A DNA stretch of 64,000 nt from Nocardioides caldifontis (GTDB lineage: Bacteria > Actinomycetota > Actinomycetes > Propionibacteriales > Nocardioidaceae). The stretch covers positions 434,001 to 498,000 of the forward strand of contig NZ_VHIB01000008.1 in NCBI RefSeq assembly GCF_008087345.1, read 5' to 3'. Shown in pieces: positions 9,272 through 21,034 of this stretch (its first letter is position 1; each line of letters begins with the position of its first letter). A program made the position numbers and the translations under genes. Below the pieces are notes generated by a model, which worked only from the letters and a program-made list of their open reading frames with translations, had not been told where the DNA came from and did not search any database.

Positions 9272-10647
9272 GCGGTGGGTTCCTCCTGGTGGGAGTGGGC
9301 AGCCAGGGCCGCCTCGACGTCGCGTGCGGTCAGGGAGTAGCGGCTCAGCCACCCCAGCGAGAGCAGGACGAGCGCGGCCGGCAGCAGCGAGAAGCCGAGG
9401 GTGACGGCCGTGACCGCGGAGTCCGGCTGCACGGCGGTGCCCTCGGTGGAGGAGACGTAGCCGCCGGCGGCGAGCACGAGCGCGAACACACCCGGCCCGA
9501 GCGCGAGGCCGAGCGTCTCCCCCGCCGTCCACACGCCGGTGTAGACGCCGGCCCGGTTCTCCCCCGTGCGGTGGGCGTCGACAGCGGCGGCGTCGGGGAG
9601 CATCGCCATCGGGAACACCTGCGCGCCGGCGTACCCGACACCGACCAGCCCGGTGGCGACGTACACGAGGGCCGGCGGGAGCCCCTGGGCGCCGACGAGG
9701 AGGAGCGCGCCCGCGGCGAGCACCACCGACGCGGCGACGTACCCGGCCTTCTTGCCTAGCCGCGCGCCGACCCGCTCCCAGACCGGGGTGAGGAGCAGCG
9801 CCGGCCCCACGAAGCAGACGAACAGCACGGTCGCCGCGCCCTCGCGCTCGAGGACCACCCGCGCCACGTAGTCGACACCGGCGAGCATCGCGCCGACCGC
9901 CAGCGCCTGCACGACGAAGGTGGTGAGCAGCAGCCGGAAGTCGCGCGCCGACGCGACGACCTTGAGCTGGTCGCGGAGCGAACCGCCGGCCGGCTGCACC
10001 GTGCCGGTGGGCGCGCTGCGGGTGCCGCGGTGGACGCCGACCACCCCGACCACGATCACCAACGCGACGGCGACGCCCATCAGCCGGTAGCCGTCGCGAC
10101 CACCGACCGCGTCCCGGATCGCCGGTGCGCTGGCGCCGGTGAGCAGGATCGTCAGGGCGAGCAGCGCGACGCGCCACGTCATCAGCCGCGTGCGCTCCTC
10201 GTAGCTGTCGGTGATCTCCGCCGGCATCGCGACGAACGGCACCTGGAAGAACGCGTACGCCGTCGCGCAGGCGAGGAAGAGCACCAGCACCCAGACCGTG
10301 TCGAGCGCCTGCGACCCGAGTGGCGGTCCGGCGAAGAGCAGGGCGAAGCAGGCGGCGAGGGCGAGCCCGGCCTTGAGCAGGTAAGGGCGACGGGGACCGC
10401 GGGGGTCGGTGCTGCGGTCGCTGATCCGGCCGGCGATCGGGTTGAGCACCACGTCCCAGGCCTTCGGCAGGAACACGACCACCCCGGCGAGCGCCGCCGC
10501 GACCCCGAGCGTGTCGGTCAGGTACGGCAGCAGCATCAGCCCCGGCACCGTGCCGAACGCGCCTGTCGCCACCGACCCGGACCCGTAGCCGATCCGCACG
10601 CCGGTGGGCAGCGGTGCGGTCGCGCGCACGGCGCCCGGGGAGGTCAC
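9268..10647 (-). CDS. GPH-family (MFS_2) sodium/solute symporter
   Basis: The 459-residue protein has about twelve hydrophobic segments and the glycoside-pentoside-hexuronide hallmark KAWDVVLNPIAGRISDRS after helix 2, plus EERTRLMTWR in the loop after helix 5. MelB-like sugar symporters and MFSD2-type lysolipid transporters share this family. GTG at 10647 follows a TAGATT hexamer by 6 nt. It is the first gene of a two-gene unit with the PLP lyase; the pairing suggests import of the lyase substrate (inference), which need not be a sugar. Confidence 0.85.
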   Translation of the reverse strand: MTSPGAVRATAPLPTGVRIGYGSGSVATGAFGTVPGLMLLPYLTDTLGVAAALAGVVVFLPKAWDVVLNPIAGRISDRSTDPRGPRRPYLLKAGLALAACFALLFAGPPLGSQALDTVWVLVLFLACATAYAFFQVPFVAMPAEITDSYEERTRLMTWRVALLALTILLTGASAPAIRDAVGGRDGYRLMGVAVALVIVVGVVGVHRGTRSAPTGTVQPAGGSLRDQLKVVASARDFRLLLTTFVVQALAVGAMLAGVDYVARVVLEREGAATVLFVCFVGPALLLTPVWERVGARLGKKAGYVAASVVLAAGALLLVGAQGLPPALVYVATGLVGVGYAGAQVFPMAMLPDAAAVDAHRTGENRAGVYTGVWTAGETLGLALGPGVFALVLAAGGYVSSTEGTAVQPDSAVTAVTLGFSLLPAALVLLSLGWLSRYSLTARDVEAALAAHSHQEEPTA

Positions 10648-10653
10648 GGAGGC

Positions 10654-10685
10654 AATCTAGACGGTCAGGGCGTCTTCCCTAGGCT
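10654..10685. promoter_or_regulatory. divergent leaderless-type promoters (transporter / sugar dehydrogenase)
   Basis: The two start codons are only 44 bp apart. TAGATT (minus strand, 10654-10659) ends 6 nt before the GTG at 10647; TAGGCT (plus strand, 10680-10685) ends 6 nt before the ATG at 10692. Neither gene has a Shine-Dalgarno sequence. Confidence 0.5.
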
Positions 10686-10691
10686 GCATGC

Positions 10692-11837
10692 ATGAAGGCG
10701 TTGTCGGTCCTCGCGCTCGTCATCGCGCTGCTGCTCGCCGCGTGCTCCTCCGACGAGCCGGTCGGCGACCCCGACGCGCTCGGCTCCGCACCCTCCGCTC
10801 CCCAGCCCTCGACCAGGACCGCGGAGCCGCAGCAGACGCTGGAGGCCTCTCCCTCGGTCGGCCGCCCGACCGTGGTGCGGACCGTGGCCTCCGGGCTGGA
10901 GGCTCCGTGGGGGCTGGCGTTCCTCCCCGACGGCACGGCGCTGGTCAGCGAACGCGACACCGCGCGGATCCTCGCGCTCGAGGGGCCGCGCAACAACCGG
11001 GTGCGCGAGGTCGGCACGGTCGACGACGCCAGCCCGCAGGGCGAGGCCGGCCTCCTCGGGCTCGCCGTCTCCCCGTCGTACGACGAGGACCGGCTGGTGT
11101 ACGCCTACGTCAGCACCGCCGACGACAACCGCGTCGTCCGGATGGAGTACGACGGTCGCCGGCTCGGCACCCCCGAACCGGTGCTGACCGGGATCCCCAA
11201 CGGGTTCACCCACGACGGCGGCCGGCTGCTCTTCGCAGACGACGCCACCCTCTTCGTCTCCACCGGCGAGTCGGGCGAGCCGTCGTTGTCGCAGGACGCC
11301 GACTCGCTCGGCGGGAAGGTCCTGCACATCACGACCGACGGCGACCCCGCGCCCGACAACCCGCGGGACGGCTCGCCGGTGTGGTCGATGGGCCACCGCA
11401 ACGTGCAGGGGCTCGCGTTCGACGACGACGGCCGGCTGTGGGCGACCGAGTTCGGCCAGAACACCTGGGACGAGCTGAACCTCGTGGAGAAGGCCCGCAA
11501 CTACGGCTGGCCGCTGGTCGAGGGGCGCGGCGAGGGCGACGACTACCGCAACCCGCACGTCACCTGGCGCACCACGGAGGCCTCGCCCTCGGGGCTGGCG
11601 TTCGCCAACGGCTCCCTGTGGGCCGGCGCGCTCCGGGGCGAACGGCTCTGGGAGGTCCCGGTCACCGCGGACGGCACCGGCAAGCCGACCGACTGGTTCG
11701 TCGGGAGCTACGGCCGGGTGCGGACGGTCGTGGTCGCCCCGAACGGCAACCTCTGGATCACGACGAGCAACCGCGACGGCCGCGGCGACCCGGCCCCGCA
11801 GGACGACCGGATCCTCGAGGTCGCCCTCCCCGACTGA
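10692..11837 (+). CDS. PQQ-dependent sugar dehydrogenase-like lipoprotein
   Basis: The first 17 residues are a lipoprotein signal peptide ending LLLAAC, with C18 the lipidated residue, followed by a Ser/Pro/Thr-rich linker to about residue 55. The rest is a glucose/sorbosone dehydrogenase beta-propeller (LEAPWGLAFLPDG, GEAGLLGLAVSP, YAYVSTADDNRVVR, GHRNVQGLAFD, WATEFGQNTWDELN). Such proteins oxidise sugars with pyrroloquinoline quinone and calcium at the outer face of the membrane; many actinobacterial members are uncharacterised and not all bind PQQ. No PQQ synthesis genes are in the window. Confidence 0.88.
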   Translation: MKALSVLALVIALLLAACSSDEPVGDPDALGSAPSAPQPSTRTAEPQQTLEASPSVGRPTVVRTVASGLEAPWGLAFLPDGTALVSERDTARILALEGPRNNRVREVGTVDDASPQGEAGLLGLAVSPSYDEDRLVYAYVSTADDNRVVRMEYDGRRLGTPEPVLTGIPNGFTHDGGRLLFADDATLFVSTGESGEPSLSQDADSLGGKVLHITTDGDPAPDNPRDGSPVWSMGHRNVQGLAFDDDGRLWATEFGQNTWDELNLVEKARNYGWPLVEGRGEGDDYRNPHVTWRTTEASPSGLAFANGSLWAGALRGERLWEVPVTADGTGKPTDWFVGSYGRVRTVVVAPNGNLWITTSNRDGRGDPAPQDDRILEVALPD

Positions 11838-11849
11838 CCCGCCGCCCTG

Positions 11850-11950
11850 CCGACCCGTCGCATCTTCATCCGGTTCAAGCGCCGAGTCGTCGCATCTTCA
11901 CCGCTCTCAAGCGCCGAGCCGTCGCATCTTCACCGCTCTCGGGTGCCGAG
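11850..11950 (-). repeat. 32-bp tandem repeat array, left arm
   Basis: Three repeats with the core GTCGCATCTTC begin at 11857, 11889 and 11921, an exact 32-bp period; the surrounding consensus is CCGAGCCGTCGCATCTTCAC plus about 12 variable bases. The same unit recurs three times in opposite orientation at 12022-12113, so the two arrays together form a long imperfect inverted repeat around about 75 bp of unique sequence. Confidence 0.9.
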
Positions 11951-12021
11951 GCGGCGCGTCCTCCCCGGGATCGCGGGCCGGGCCGCGACCACGACGCAGG
12001 ATGTGCCGACTAGACGGCATT

Positions 12022-12113
12022 CCGCGTGAAGATGCGACGGCTCGGCGGGAAGTCGGCGTGAAGATGCGACGGCTCGGCGGCAAACCGGCGTGAAGATGCG
12101 ACGGGTCGGCGGT
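12022..12113 (+). repeat. 32-bp tandem repeat array, right arm
   Basis: Three copies of GAAGATGCGAC start at 12028, 12060 and 12092, again exactly 32 bp apart, each followed by GGCTCGGCGG or GGGTCGGCGG. This is the reverse complement of the left array. The last copy touches the stop codon of the GNAT gene (12113-12115). Confidence 0.9.
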
Positions 12114-12625
12114 CAGGGGGCGAGGACCTGGAAGAGCAGGTGGTCCTGCCAGCGCCCGGCGATGCTGAGGTACGCCGGCGCCATCCCGATCCGGACGAAC
12201 CCGTTCCGCTCCAGCACCTTCTGGGACGCGGTGTTGTGGAGCAGCGTCGCCGCCTGGAGGCGGTGCAGCCCGAGCTCGCCGAACGCCAGCTCCTTCGCCG
12301 CCGCGACGGCCGAGGTGGCCAGACCGCGGCCGTTCGCCGACTGCGCGATCCAGTAGCCCAGGTTGGCCGACTGGAAGGCCCCTCGCACGATGCCGGTGAC
12401 GTTGAGCCGGCCGACGATCTCGCCGTCGTCGTCGAGGACCACAAGCGGGTGGCCCAGCCCCAGCTCGTGCTCGGTCAGCGCGGCGCGGAGCGCGGCGAGC
12501 TGCCCCTCCTCGGTGAAGAACGAGTCCGGTCGCACGGGCTCCCACGGTGTGAGGAACTCGCGGTTGGCGCGCAGCAACGAGGCGATCGGCCCGGCGTCGT
12601 CGGGCGTGACGAGCCGGACCCGCAC
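12113..12625 (-). CDS. GNAT N-acetyltransferase of the RimJ/RimL type
   Basis: The 170-residue protein follows the RimJ/RimL pattern: an N-terminal MRVRLVTPDDAGPIASLLRANREFL, the middle strand GRLNVTGIVRGAFQSANLGYWIAQS, the acetyl-CoA loop NGRGLATSAVAAAKELAF (Q/R-x-x-G-x-A site), and HNTASQKVLERNGFVRIGMAPAYLSIAGRWQDHLLF. It should acetylate an alpha- or side-chain amino group; the substrate is unknown. GTG at 12625 sits 2 nt after the gatB stop, so it is co-transcribed with gatCAB. Confidence 0.85.
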   Translation of the reverse strand: MRVRLVTPDDAGPIASLLRANREFLTPWEPVRPDSFFTEEGQLAALRAALTEHELGLGHPLVVLDDDGEIVGRLNVTGIVRGAFQSANLGYWIAQSANGRGLATSAVAAAKELAFGELGLHRLQAATLLHNTASQKVLERNGFVRIGMAPAYLSIAGRWQDHLLFQVLAP

Positions 12626-12627
12626 GG

Positions 12628-14130
12628 TCAGCTCAGCTTCTCGACGATGAGCTCGCGCACCCGGCCGGCGTCGGCCTGGCCGCGCATCTCCTTCATCACC
12701 GCACCGATGAGCGCACCAGCCGCCTGCACCTTGCCGCCCCTGATCTTCTCGGCGACGTCAGGATTGGCGGCGATCGCACGGTCGACCGCCTCGGAGAGCG
12801 CCCCCTCGTCGGAGACGACCGCAAGCCCACGCTTCTCGACCACCTCGTCCGGCTCGCCCTCGCCGGCGAGCACGCCGTCGAAGACCTGCCGGGCGAGCTT
12901 GTCGTTGATCTTCCCCTCGTCCACGAGCGCCTGGATCCGGGCCACCTGCGCGGGAGTGATCGCGAGCGCCGACAGCTCGACGCCCTGCTCGTTGGCCCGC
13001 CGCGCCAGCTCGGAGAGCCACCACTTGCGAGCCGCCTGCGGCGACGCACCTGAAGCAATTGTCGATGCGACAAGATCGAGCGCACCCGCGCCTACGGTGT
13101 CGCGCATCTCGAGGTCTGAGAACCCCCACTCGGCCTGCAGCCGACGGCGGCGCTCGGCGGGCGGCTCGGGCAGCGTCGCCCGCAGCTCCTCCACCCACTC
13201 GCGCGACGGGGCCACCGGAGCGAGGTCGGGCTCAGGGAAGTAGCGGTAGTCCTCGGCGTCGGACTTCTCCCGCCCCGGGGACGTCGTCCCGGTGTCCTCG
13301 TGGAAGTGGCGGGTCTCCTGCACCACCCGCTGGCCCGAGTCGAGGATCCCGGCGTGCCGGCTGACCTCGTAGCGGACCGCCCGCTCCACCGAGCGGAACG
13401 AGTTGACGTTCTTGGTCTCGCTGCGGGTGCCGAGGGTCGTCACGCCGTGCGGCCGCAGGGACAGGTTCACGTCGGCGCGCAGGGACCCCTGGTCCATCCG
13501 CACGTCGGAGACGTCGAGGGCCAGCATCAGGTCGCGCAGCTGCTGGACGTACGCCCGGGCCACCGCCGGCGCCTTGCCGCCCGGCACGAAGATCGGCTTG
13601 GTGACGATCTCGATCAGCGGGATCCCGGCCCGGTTGTAGTCGAGCAGCGAGTGCTCCGCCCCGTGGATCCGCCCGGTCGCGCCGCCGACGTGGGTGGACT
13701 TGCCGGTGTCCTCCTCCATGTGGGCGCGCTCGATCTCGATCCGGTAGGTCTCCCCGTCGACCTCGACCTCGGTCCACCCGTCGAACGCGATGGGCTCGTC
13801 GTACTGCGAGGTCTGGAAGTTCTTCGGCATGTCCGGGTAGAAGTAGTTCTTCCGCGCGAACCGGCACCATTCCGCGATCTCGCAGTTCAGCGCCAGCCCG
13901 ATGCGGATCGCCGACTCCACCGCCTTGCCGTTCACCACCGGCAGCGAGCCCGGGAGCCCCAGGCACACCGGGCAGACGTGGGTGTTCGGCTCGCCACCGA
14001 ACGTGGTGGGGCAGCCGCAGAACATCTTCGTCGCGGTGTTGAGCTCGACGTGCACCTCGAGCCCCATGACCGGCTCGTAGCGGGTCAGCGCCTGCTCGAA
14101 GGGCACCAGCTCCGGCTGGGTGAGCGTCAT
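12628..14130 (-). CDS. gatB: aspartyl/glutamyl-tRNA amidotransferase subunit B
   Basis: GatB is the kinase/tRNA-binding subunit of GatCAB, which converts Glu-tRNA(Gln) or Asp-tRNA(Asn) to the amidated form. The 500-residue protein opens with [25 protein letters not shown] and [15 protein letters not shown], giving the zinc cysteines, then has [16 protein letters not shown] and [14 protein letters not shown], and ends in the tail (YqeY-like) domain [33 protein letters not shown]. Its ATG overlaps the gatA stop by 4 nt. Confidence 0.97.
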   Translation of the reverse strand: MTLTQPELVPFEQALTRYEPVMGLEVHVELNTATKMFCGCPTTFGGEPNTHVCPVCLGLPGSLPVVNGKAVESAIRIGLALNCEIAEWCRFARKNYFYPDMPKNFQTSQYDEPIAFDGWTEVEVDGETYRIEIERAHMEEDTGKSTHVGGATGRIHGAEHSLLDYNRAGIPLIEIVTKPIFVPGGKAPAVARAYVQQLRDLMLALDVSDVRMDQGSLRADVNLSLRPHGVTTLGTRSETKNVNSFRSVERAVRYEVSRHAGILDSGQRVVQETRHFHEDTGTTSPGREKSDAEDYRYFPEPDLAPVAPSREWVEELRATLPEPPAERRRRLQAEWGFSDLEMRDTVGAGALDLVASTIASGASPQAARKWWLSELARRANEQGVELSALAITPAQVARIQALVDEGKINDKLARQVFDGVLAGEGEPDEVVEKRGLAVVSDEGALSEAVDRAIAANPDVAEKIRGGKVQAAGALIGAVMKEMRGQADAGRVRELIVEKLS

Positions 14131-15656
14131 GCCGACACCTCCTCGGTGGCCGACGGGGCGAGCAGCGGGCCGCCCCACTTCTCGAGCAGCAGCCGCTCGA
14201 GCGCGGCGGCCGCGTTGTAGAGCCGGTCGTCGGCCTGCAGCGGCGCGAGGAACTGCACCCCCACCGGGAGGCCGTCCTCCGCGAGCCCCGCGGGCAGCGA
14301 GAGCCCCGGCACGCCTGCCAGGTTGGCCGGGATCGTCGCGACGTCCTGGAGGTACATCGCCAGCGGGTCGTCGAGCTTCTCCCCCATCCGGAACGCCGTC
14401 GTCGGCGCGGTGGGCGAGACGAGCACGTCGGCCTGCTCGAAGGCACGGCCGAAGTCGCGCGCCACCAACGCACGGACCTTCTGCGCCGAGCCGTAGTAGG
14501 CGTCGTAGTACCCGCTCGACAGCGCGTAGGTGCCGAGGATGATGCGTCGCTTCACCTCGTCGCCGAACCCGGCGTCGCGGGTCGCGGCCATCACCTGCTC
14601 GGCGCTCGGGTCGTCGACGCCCTCGGGGAAGACCCGCAGCCCGTAACGCATCGCGTCGAACCGCGCGAGGTTCGACGACACCTCGCTCGGCATCACCAGG
14701 TAGTACGCCGCCAGCGCGTGCGCGAAGCTCGGGCACGACACCTCGACGACGGTCGCCCCGGCCTCGGTGAGCAGCTGGACGGACTCCTCGAACCGGGCCT
14801 GCACCCCGCTCTGGAACCCCTCGCCGCCGAGCTCCTTGACCACGCCGATCCTCAGCCCGGCCACGTCCCCACGCCGGGCGGCCTCGACCACCGGCGGCAC
14901 CGGCGCGTCGATCGAGGTCGAGTCGAGCGGGTCGTGGCCGCCGATCACCTCGTGGAGCAGCGCGGCGTCGAGCACGGTCCGGGTCACGGGGCCGGCCTGG
15001 TCGAGGCTGCTCGCCATCGCGACGATGCCGTAGCGCGAGACACCGCCGTAGGTCGGCTTGACGCCGACGGTGCCGGTGAGCGCCCCGGGCTGACGGATCG
15101 AGCCGCCGGTGTCGGTGCCGATCGCGAGCGGCGCCAGCCGCGCGGCGACCGCCGCGGCCGAACCGCCGCCCGAACCACCCGGGGTGCGCTCGGTGTCCCA
15201 CGGGTTCCGGGTCGGGCCGTACGCCGAGTGCTCGGTGGACGAGCCCATCGCGAACTCGTCGAGGTTGGTCTTGCCGAGGATCGGGAGCCCGGCGCGACGC
15301 AGCCGCGTGACCACGGTGGCGTCGTACGGCGGCACCCAGCCCTCGAGGATCCGCGACCCCGCCGTGGTGGGCTGGCCGACGGTGCAGAGCAGGTCCTTCA
15401 CGGCGACCGGGACTCCGTCGAGCGGCGAGGCCGGCGAGGCTGCGGAGCGCCGCTCGTCGGCCTCGGCAGCCGCGGCGAGCGCCCCTTCGGCGTCGACGTG
15501 GAGGAACGAGCCGAGCGTGCCGTCGAGGGCCTCGATGCGGTCGAGGCAGGCGCGCGTCGCCTCGACCGAGGTCGTCTCCCCGGCCGCGAGCGCGTCGGCC
15601 AGCTCGGCCCCGGTCAGCTCGGCCAGGTCAGTGGTGCCGCCCATGCCGGCGCTCAC
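14127..15656 (-). CDS. gatA: aspartyl/glutamyl-tRNA amidotransferase subunit A
   Basis: GatA is the glutaminase subunit that delivers ammonia to GatB. The 509-residue protein carries the amidase signature with the Ser-cisSer-Lys triad: K in [11 protein letters not shown], and [25 protein letters not shown] preceded by [13 protein letters not shown]. GatA ends with [25 protein letters not shown]. Start ATG at 15656 overlaps the gatC stop by 4 nt; a second Met at residue 5 is a possible alternative. It lies in the gatC-gatA-gatB-GNAT operon. Confidence 0.97.
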   Translation of the reverse strand: MSAGMGGTTDLAELTGAELADALAAGETTSVEATRACLDRIEALDGTLGSFLHVDAEGALAAAAEADERRSAASPASPLDGVPVAVKDLLCTVGQPTTAGSRILEGWVPPYDATVVTRLRRAGLPILGKTNLDEFAMGSSTEHSAYGPTRNPWDTERTPGGSGGGSAAAVAARLAPLAIGTDTGGSIRQPGALTGTVGVKPTYGGVSRYGIVAMASSLDQAGPVTRTVLDAALLHEVIGGHDPLDSTSIDAPVPPVVEAARRGDVAGLRIGVVKELGGEGFQSGVQARFEESVQLLTEAGATVVEVSCPSFAHALAAYYLVMPSEVSSNLARFDAMRYGLRVFPEGVDDPSAEQVMAATRDAGFGDEVKRRIILGTYALSSGYYDAYYGSAQKVRALVARDFGRAFEQADVLVSPTAPTTAFRMGEKLDDPLAMYLQDVATIPANLAGVPGLSLPAGLAEDGLPVGVQFLAPLQADDRLYNAAAALERLLLEKWGGPLLAPSATEEVSA

Positions 15657-15958
15657 TCCTCACCCAGGATCTTGGGGACCATGAACCGCTGCTCCTCGCT
15701 GGCCGGAGCACCGGCGAGCGCGGCCTCGGGGGTCAGGCACTCGTGCACGACGTCCTCGCGGAACACGTTGCGCAGCGGCGTCGGGTGGCTCATCGGTTCG
15801 ACCTCCCCCGCGCCCTCCAGCGCCTGCGACACGGTGGCCACGGACTCGATGATCTTCGGGAGCTCCTGGCCGAGCCGGTCGAGCTCGTCGTCGTCGAGCT
15901 GGATCCGGGCGAGCCCGGCCAGGTGCGCGACGTCGTCACGGGTGATCTCAACGGACAT
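15653..15958 (-). CDS. gatC: aspartyl/glutamyl-tRNA amidotransferase subunit C
   Basis: GatC is the small belt subunit holding GatA and GatB together. The 101-residue protein has the family pattern [36 protein letters not shown] and [19 protein letters not shown]. The longer frame upstream overlaps the divergent DinB gene, so ATG at 15958 is the start; a TAGGAT hexamer ends 7 nt before it, suggesting a leaderless transcript that begins the gat operon. Confidence 0.96.
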   Translation of the reverse strand: MSVEITRDDVAHLAGLARIQLDDDELDRLGQELPKIIESVATVSQALEGAGEVEPMSHPTPLRNVFREDVVHECLTPEAALAGAPASEEQRFMVPKILGEE

Positions 15959-15965
15959 GGGCGCC

Positions 15966-15993
15966 ATCCTACGGAGCGCGCCCGTGGTTGGAT
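15966..15993. promoter_or_regulatory. divergent leaderless-type promoters (gatC / DinB gene)
   Basis: The two ATGs are only 42 bp apart. TAGGAT (minus strand, 15966-15971) ends 7 nt before gatC; TTGGAT (plus strand, 15988-15993) ends 7 nt before the ATG at 16001. No ribosome-binding site is present for either gene. Confidence 0.5.
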
Positions 15994-16000
15994 CGGGCGG

Positions 16001-16510
16001 ATGACCGCGCCCCGACCGCCCTCCCCACGCGCCGACGACGCGCTCCTCGACGACGAGCTCACCCAGCTCGAGGCGTTCCTCGAGGACCACCGCGAGGGCA
16101 TCGCGGCGCTGGTCGACGGGCTGACCGAGGACGAGGTACGCCGCAAGCTGGTCCCGTCGCTGACCACGGTGCTCGGGCTGGTCAAGCACGCGGCGTACGG
16201 CGAGCGGACGTGGTTCCAGGTCTCGCTCGAGGGGCGGACCCCTGCGGAGGTCGGCCTCCCGGAGGAGATGGACGACTCGTTCCGGCTCGACGAGGACGAC
16301 ACGATCGCGTCGGTGGTGGCCGACTTCCGGGCCGCCTGCGAGGAGTCACGGGCCGTCGCAGCTGGGCACGGGCTCGACGACGTCGTCGCGCACAACTGGC
16401 GCGACCCGCTGTCGTTCCGGTGGATGCTGCTGCACCTCAACCGGGAGCACGCCCGCCACCTGGGGCACGGAGACATCCTCCGGGAGCAGCTGCTGGCCGG
16501 CCGGTTCTAG
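16001..16510 (+). CDS. DinB-family (DUF664-type) protein
   Basis: The 169-residue four-helix protein has the DinB metal-site histidines: H in LVKHAAYGERTWF (about residue 61) and the pair in MLLHLNREHARHLGHGDILREQL near the C-terminus. Actinobacterial DinB members include mycothiol-dependent S-transferases and isomerases, so a thiol-transfer role with mycothiol is plausible but not shown. It is transcribed away from gatC and converges with the ECF-associated gene. Confidence 0.85.
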   Translation: MTAPRPPSPRADDALLDDELTQLEAFLEDHREGIAALVDGLTEDEVRRKLVPSLTTVLGLVKHAAYGERTWFQVSLEGRTPAEVGLPEEMDDSFRLDEDDTIASVVADFRAACEESRAVAAGHGLDDVVAHNWRDPLSFRWMLLHLNREHARHLGHGDILREQLLAGRF

Positions 16511-16527
16511 CCGGCCGGCCGGGGTGC

Positions 16528-17343
16528 TCAGGGCTGCTCGACGATGCGGATCGCCTCGACCATCGCGTCGACGTCGCGGACCACGTCCTCCGAGCCGCTC
16601 TGCTCGACGTCCACGACGACGCGGTGGCCGGCCACGTCGAGGATCCACAACCGCTGGACCTCCCCGGCGCCGACGAACCGCGGACCGCCGGCCCCGGTCC
16701 GCCAGAGGTCGTACCGGTCGTCCGCGCAGCCGCCCGGCGCCCCTGGCTCCGGCGTGGTCAGCTCGAGGTAGAGGCCGTCGTGCCCGCCGATGGTGACGGG
16801 GGTCGGACTGCTGGCCCGGGTGCGCTCCTGTGCCGCGAGCGCCCGCGCGAGGTCGGCGGCCGACGGGCCGGGATCCTCCCCCAGGTCCCCGCGGTCGCAC
16901 GGGTCCCCCATGACGCGCGTGGCCGTGTAGAGGCCGAGACCCGCGGAGTCACCGGGTTCCAGGACCGCGGAGCCTCCCCACGCTTGGAACCCCGAGGGGA
17001 CCTCGAGGACCGCGCGGGGCGTCGCCGGGCCGCCGCCGTTGAACTGGGCCACGTAGGTGCCCGGTGCGATCCGCCCTTCCCTCGGCAGCGGTGTCGCCCC
17101 CTCCGACCCGGCCGGACCGGGCTCCTCGGTCACCGTCCCGCCCTGCAGGGCGGACGGCAGCCACACGGCCCCGACGGCGACGGCCGCCGCGACCAGTGCT
17201 CCCGCGCCGACGTACCTGACCCGCCGCGCCTTGCGGCGGCGCTGCACCTTCAGCATCACGACCTCCTCGGCGTGCTCGAGTGCAGGTCGGAGCTGCTCGG
17301 TGTTGGCCCGGAGCCCGTGACGGATGCGGTCCTCAACCGACAT
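16528..17343 (-). CDS. single-pass membrane protein paired with an ECF sigma factor
   Basis: The 271-residue protein has a basic N-terminal stretch (MLKVQRRRKARRVRYVG), one transmembrane helix at about 46-64 (AGALVAAAVAVGAVWLPSAL), and a C-terminal domain outside the membrane. Its frame overlaps the end of the sigma-factor gene by 11 nt, so it is co-translated. The position is that of an anti-sigma factor, and the cytoplasmic N-terminal 45 residues (IRHGLRANTEQLRPALEHAEE) could bind the sigma factor. It lacks the H-x3-C-x2-C motif of zinc-binding anti-sigma factors. Function is inferred from context only. Confidence 0.7.
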   Translation of the reverse strand: MSVEDRIRHGLRANTEQLRPALEHAEEVVMLKVQRRRKARRVRYVGAGALVAAAVAVGAVWLPSALQGGTVTEEPGPAGSEGATPLPREGRIAPGTYVAQFNGGGPATPRAVLEVPSGFQAWGGSAVLEPGDSAGLGLYTATRVMGDPCDRGDLGEDPGPSAADLARALAAQERTRASSPTPVTIGGHDGLYLELTTPEPGAPGGCADDRYDLWRTGAGGPRFVGAGEVQRLWILDVAGHRVVVDVEQSGSEDVVRDVDAMVEAIRIVEQP

Positions 17344-17857
17344 CGCCGGCCACCTCCGTCTCCTCCCCGAGCAGCACCGCGAGCCGGGCGCGCGCCCGGT
17401 GGAGGTGCTGCTTCACCGTGGACGGGGACACGTCGAGCAGGAGCGCCACCTCGGCGACCGGGCGGTCCTCGAGGTAGTAGAGGGCCACCGCGGCGCGCTG
17501 CCGTGGTGGCAGTTCCCCCAGGGCGCGGTGGAGGTCGACGTCGACCACCGGGTCGTCGACCGGCCGGTCGTCGAGGTCGACCACCGACGTGGTGCGCCGG
17601 CGTCGTGCCTGGCGCACCGCCATCCGTACCGCGACGGCGTGGACCCATGCCTGCGGCTGCTCGACGGGCTCGATCCCGTCCCACCTCTCGTAGAGCCGGA
17701 CGAACGCGTCCTGGGCGACCTCCTCGGCGAGGCCACGCTCCCGGACGATCACGAACGCGGTGCGGACGACCGCCGGGTAGGTCGTCCTGAAGACCCACTC
17801 GTAGTCCGGGTGCACCGGGTGCTCCACGCCCCGCTCCCTGCCCTCCAACGTCTGCAC
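17333..17857 (-). CDS. ECF-type RNA polymerase sigma factor (SigE family)
   Basis: The 174-residue protein has region 2 (YEWVFRTTYPAVVRTAFVIVRERGLAEEVAQDAFVRLYERW, containing the -10-recognising helices) and region 4 (LPPRQRAAVALYYLEDRPVAEVALLLDVSPSTVKQHLHRARARL, a helix-turn-helix for the -35). It lacks the extra domains of larger ECF groups. The start is uncertain: GTG at 17857, or GTG at 17827, which has GGAGGGCAGGGAG upstream and gives a protein beginning VEHPVHPDYEW. The membrane-protein gene follows with an 11-nt overlap. The 132 bp between this gene and ligA holds its promoter, but no clear element could be assigned. Confidence 0.9.
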   Translation of the reverse strand: MQTLEGRERGVEHPVHPDYEWVFRTTYPAVVRTAFVIVRERGLAEEVAQDAFVRLYERWDGIEPVEQPQAWVHAVAVRMAVRQARRRRTTSVVDLDDRPVDDPVVDVDLHRALGELPPRQRAAVALYYLEDRPVAEVALLLDVSPSTVKQHLHRARARLAVLLGEETEVAGDVG

Positions 17858-17950
17858 ACCAGTGAAGGGCAGCCGGAGGGCGGTGGGGTTGACACCGGGT
17901 GCGATGGTCCAGCCCAGGGCGCCGTCAGCGCAGGGTCTGCAGCCCGCCCG

Positions 17951-17964
17951 GTCCGGCGCCGGAC
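17951..17964 (-). terminator. GC palindrome after ligA, possible terminator stem
   Basis: GTCCGGCGCCGGAC is a perfect 14-bp palindrome 26 nt after the ligA stop. No T-run follows, so if it works as a terminator it does so without a U-tract. Confidence 0.25.
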
Positions 17965-17989
17965 GGCCCGCCGTCGCGTCTTGCTCGGC

Positions 17990-20923
<2,934 letters not shown>

Positions 20924-20990
20924 TGACGGGTTGGCTGGTCCACCGGGAAAAGGGGTGGTCATCCGGCAGGCGCGGGCGTACCTTCTCGAT

Positions 20991-21013
20991 GGAACGAAAC
21001 CGTTCCGTTCTAT
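20991..21013 (+). promoter_or_regulatory. probable TetR operator and -10 of the efflux operon
   Basis: GGAACGAAACCGTTCC (20991-21006) is a 16-bp inverted repeat with perfect 6-bp arms, directly followed by TTCTAT (21008-21013), a -10-like hexamer, upstream of the TetR gene. Overlap of a dyad with the promoter is the usual layout for autorepression by a TetR protein (inference). Confidence 0.6.
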
Positions 21014-21034
21014 CCGAGCCCGCCAGGAGCGCCC

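Noticed and set aside
9272-10177. N-terminal extension of the PLP-lyase reading frame to 776 codons
   Set aside because: It lies antiparallel in codon phase over the real transporter gene on the same strand, is Arg/Gly-rich, and the lyase ATG at 9271 overlaps the transporter stop.
11850-12113. CRISPR array
   Set aside because: The 32-bp units are near-identical end to end with no 25-40-base unique spacers, and no cas genes are present.
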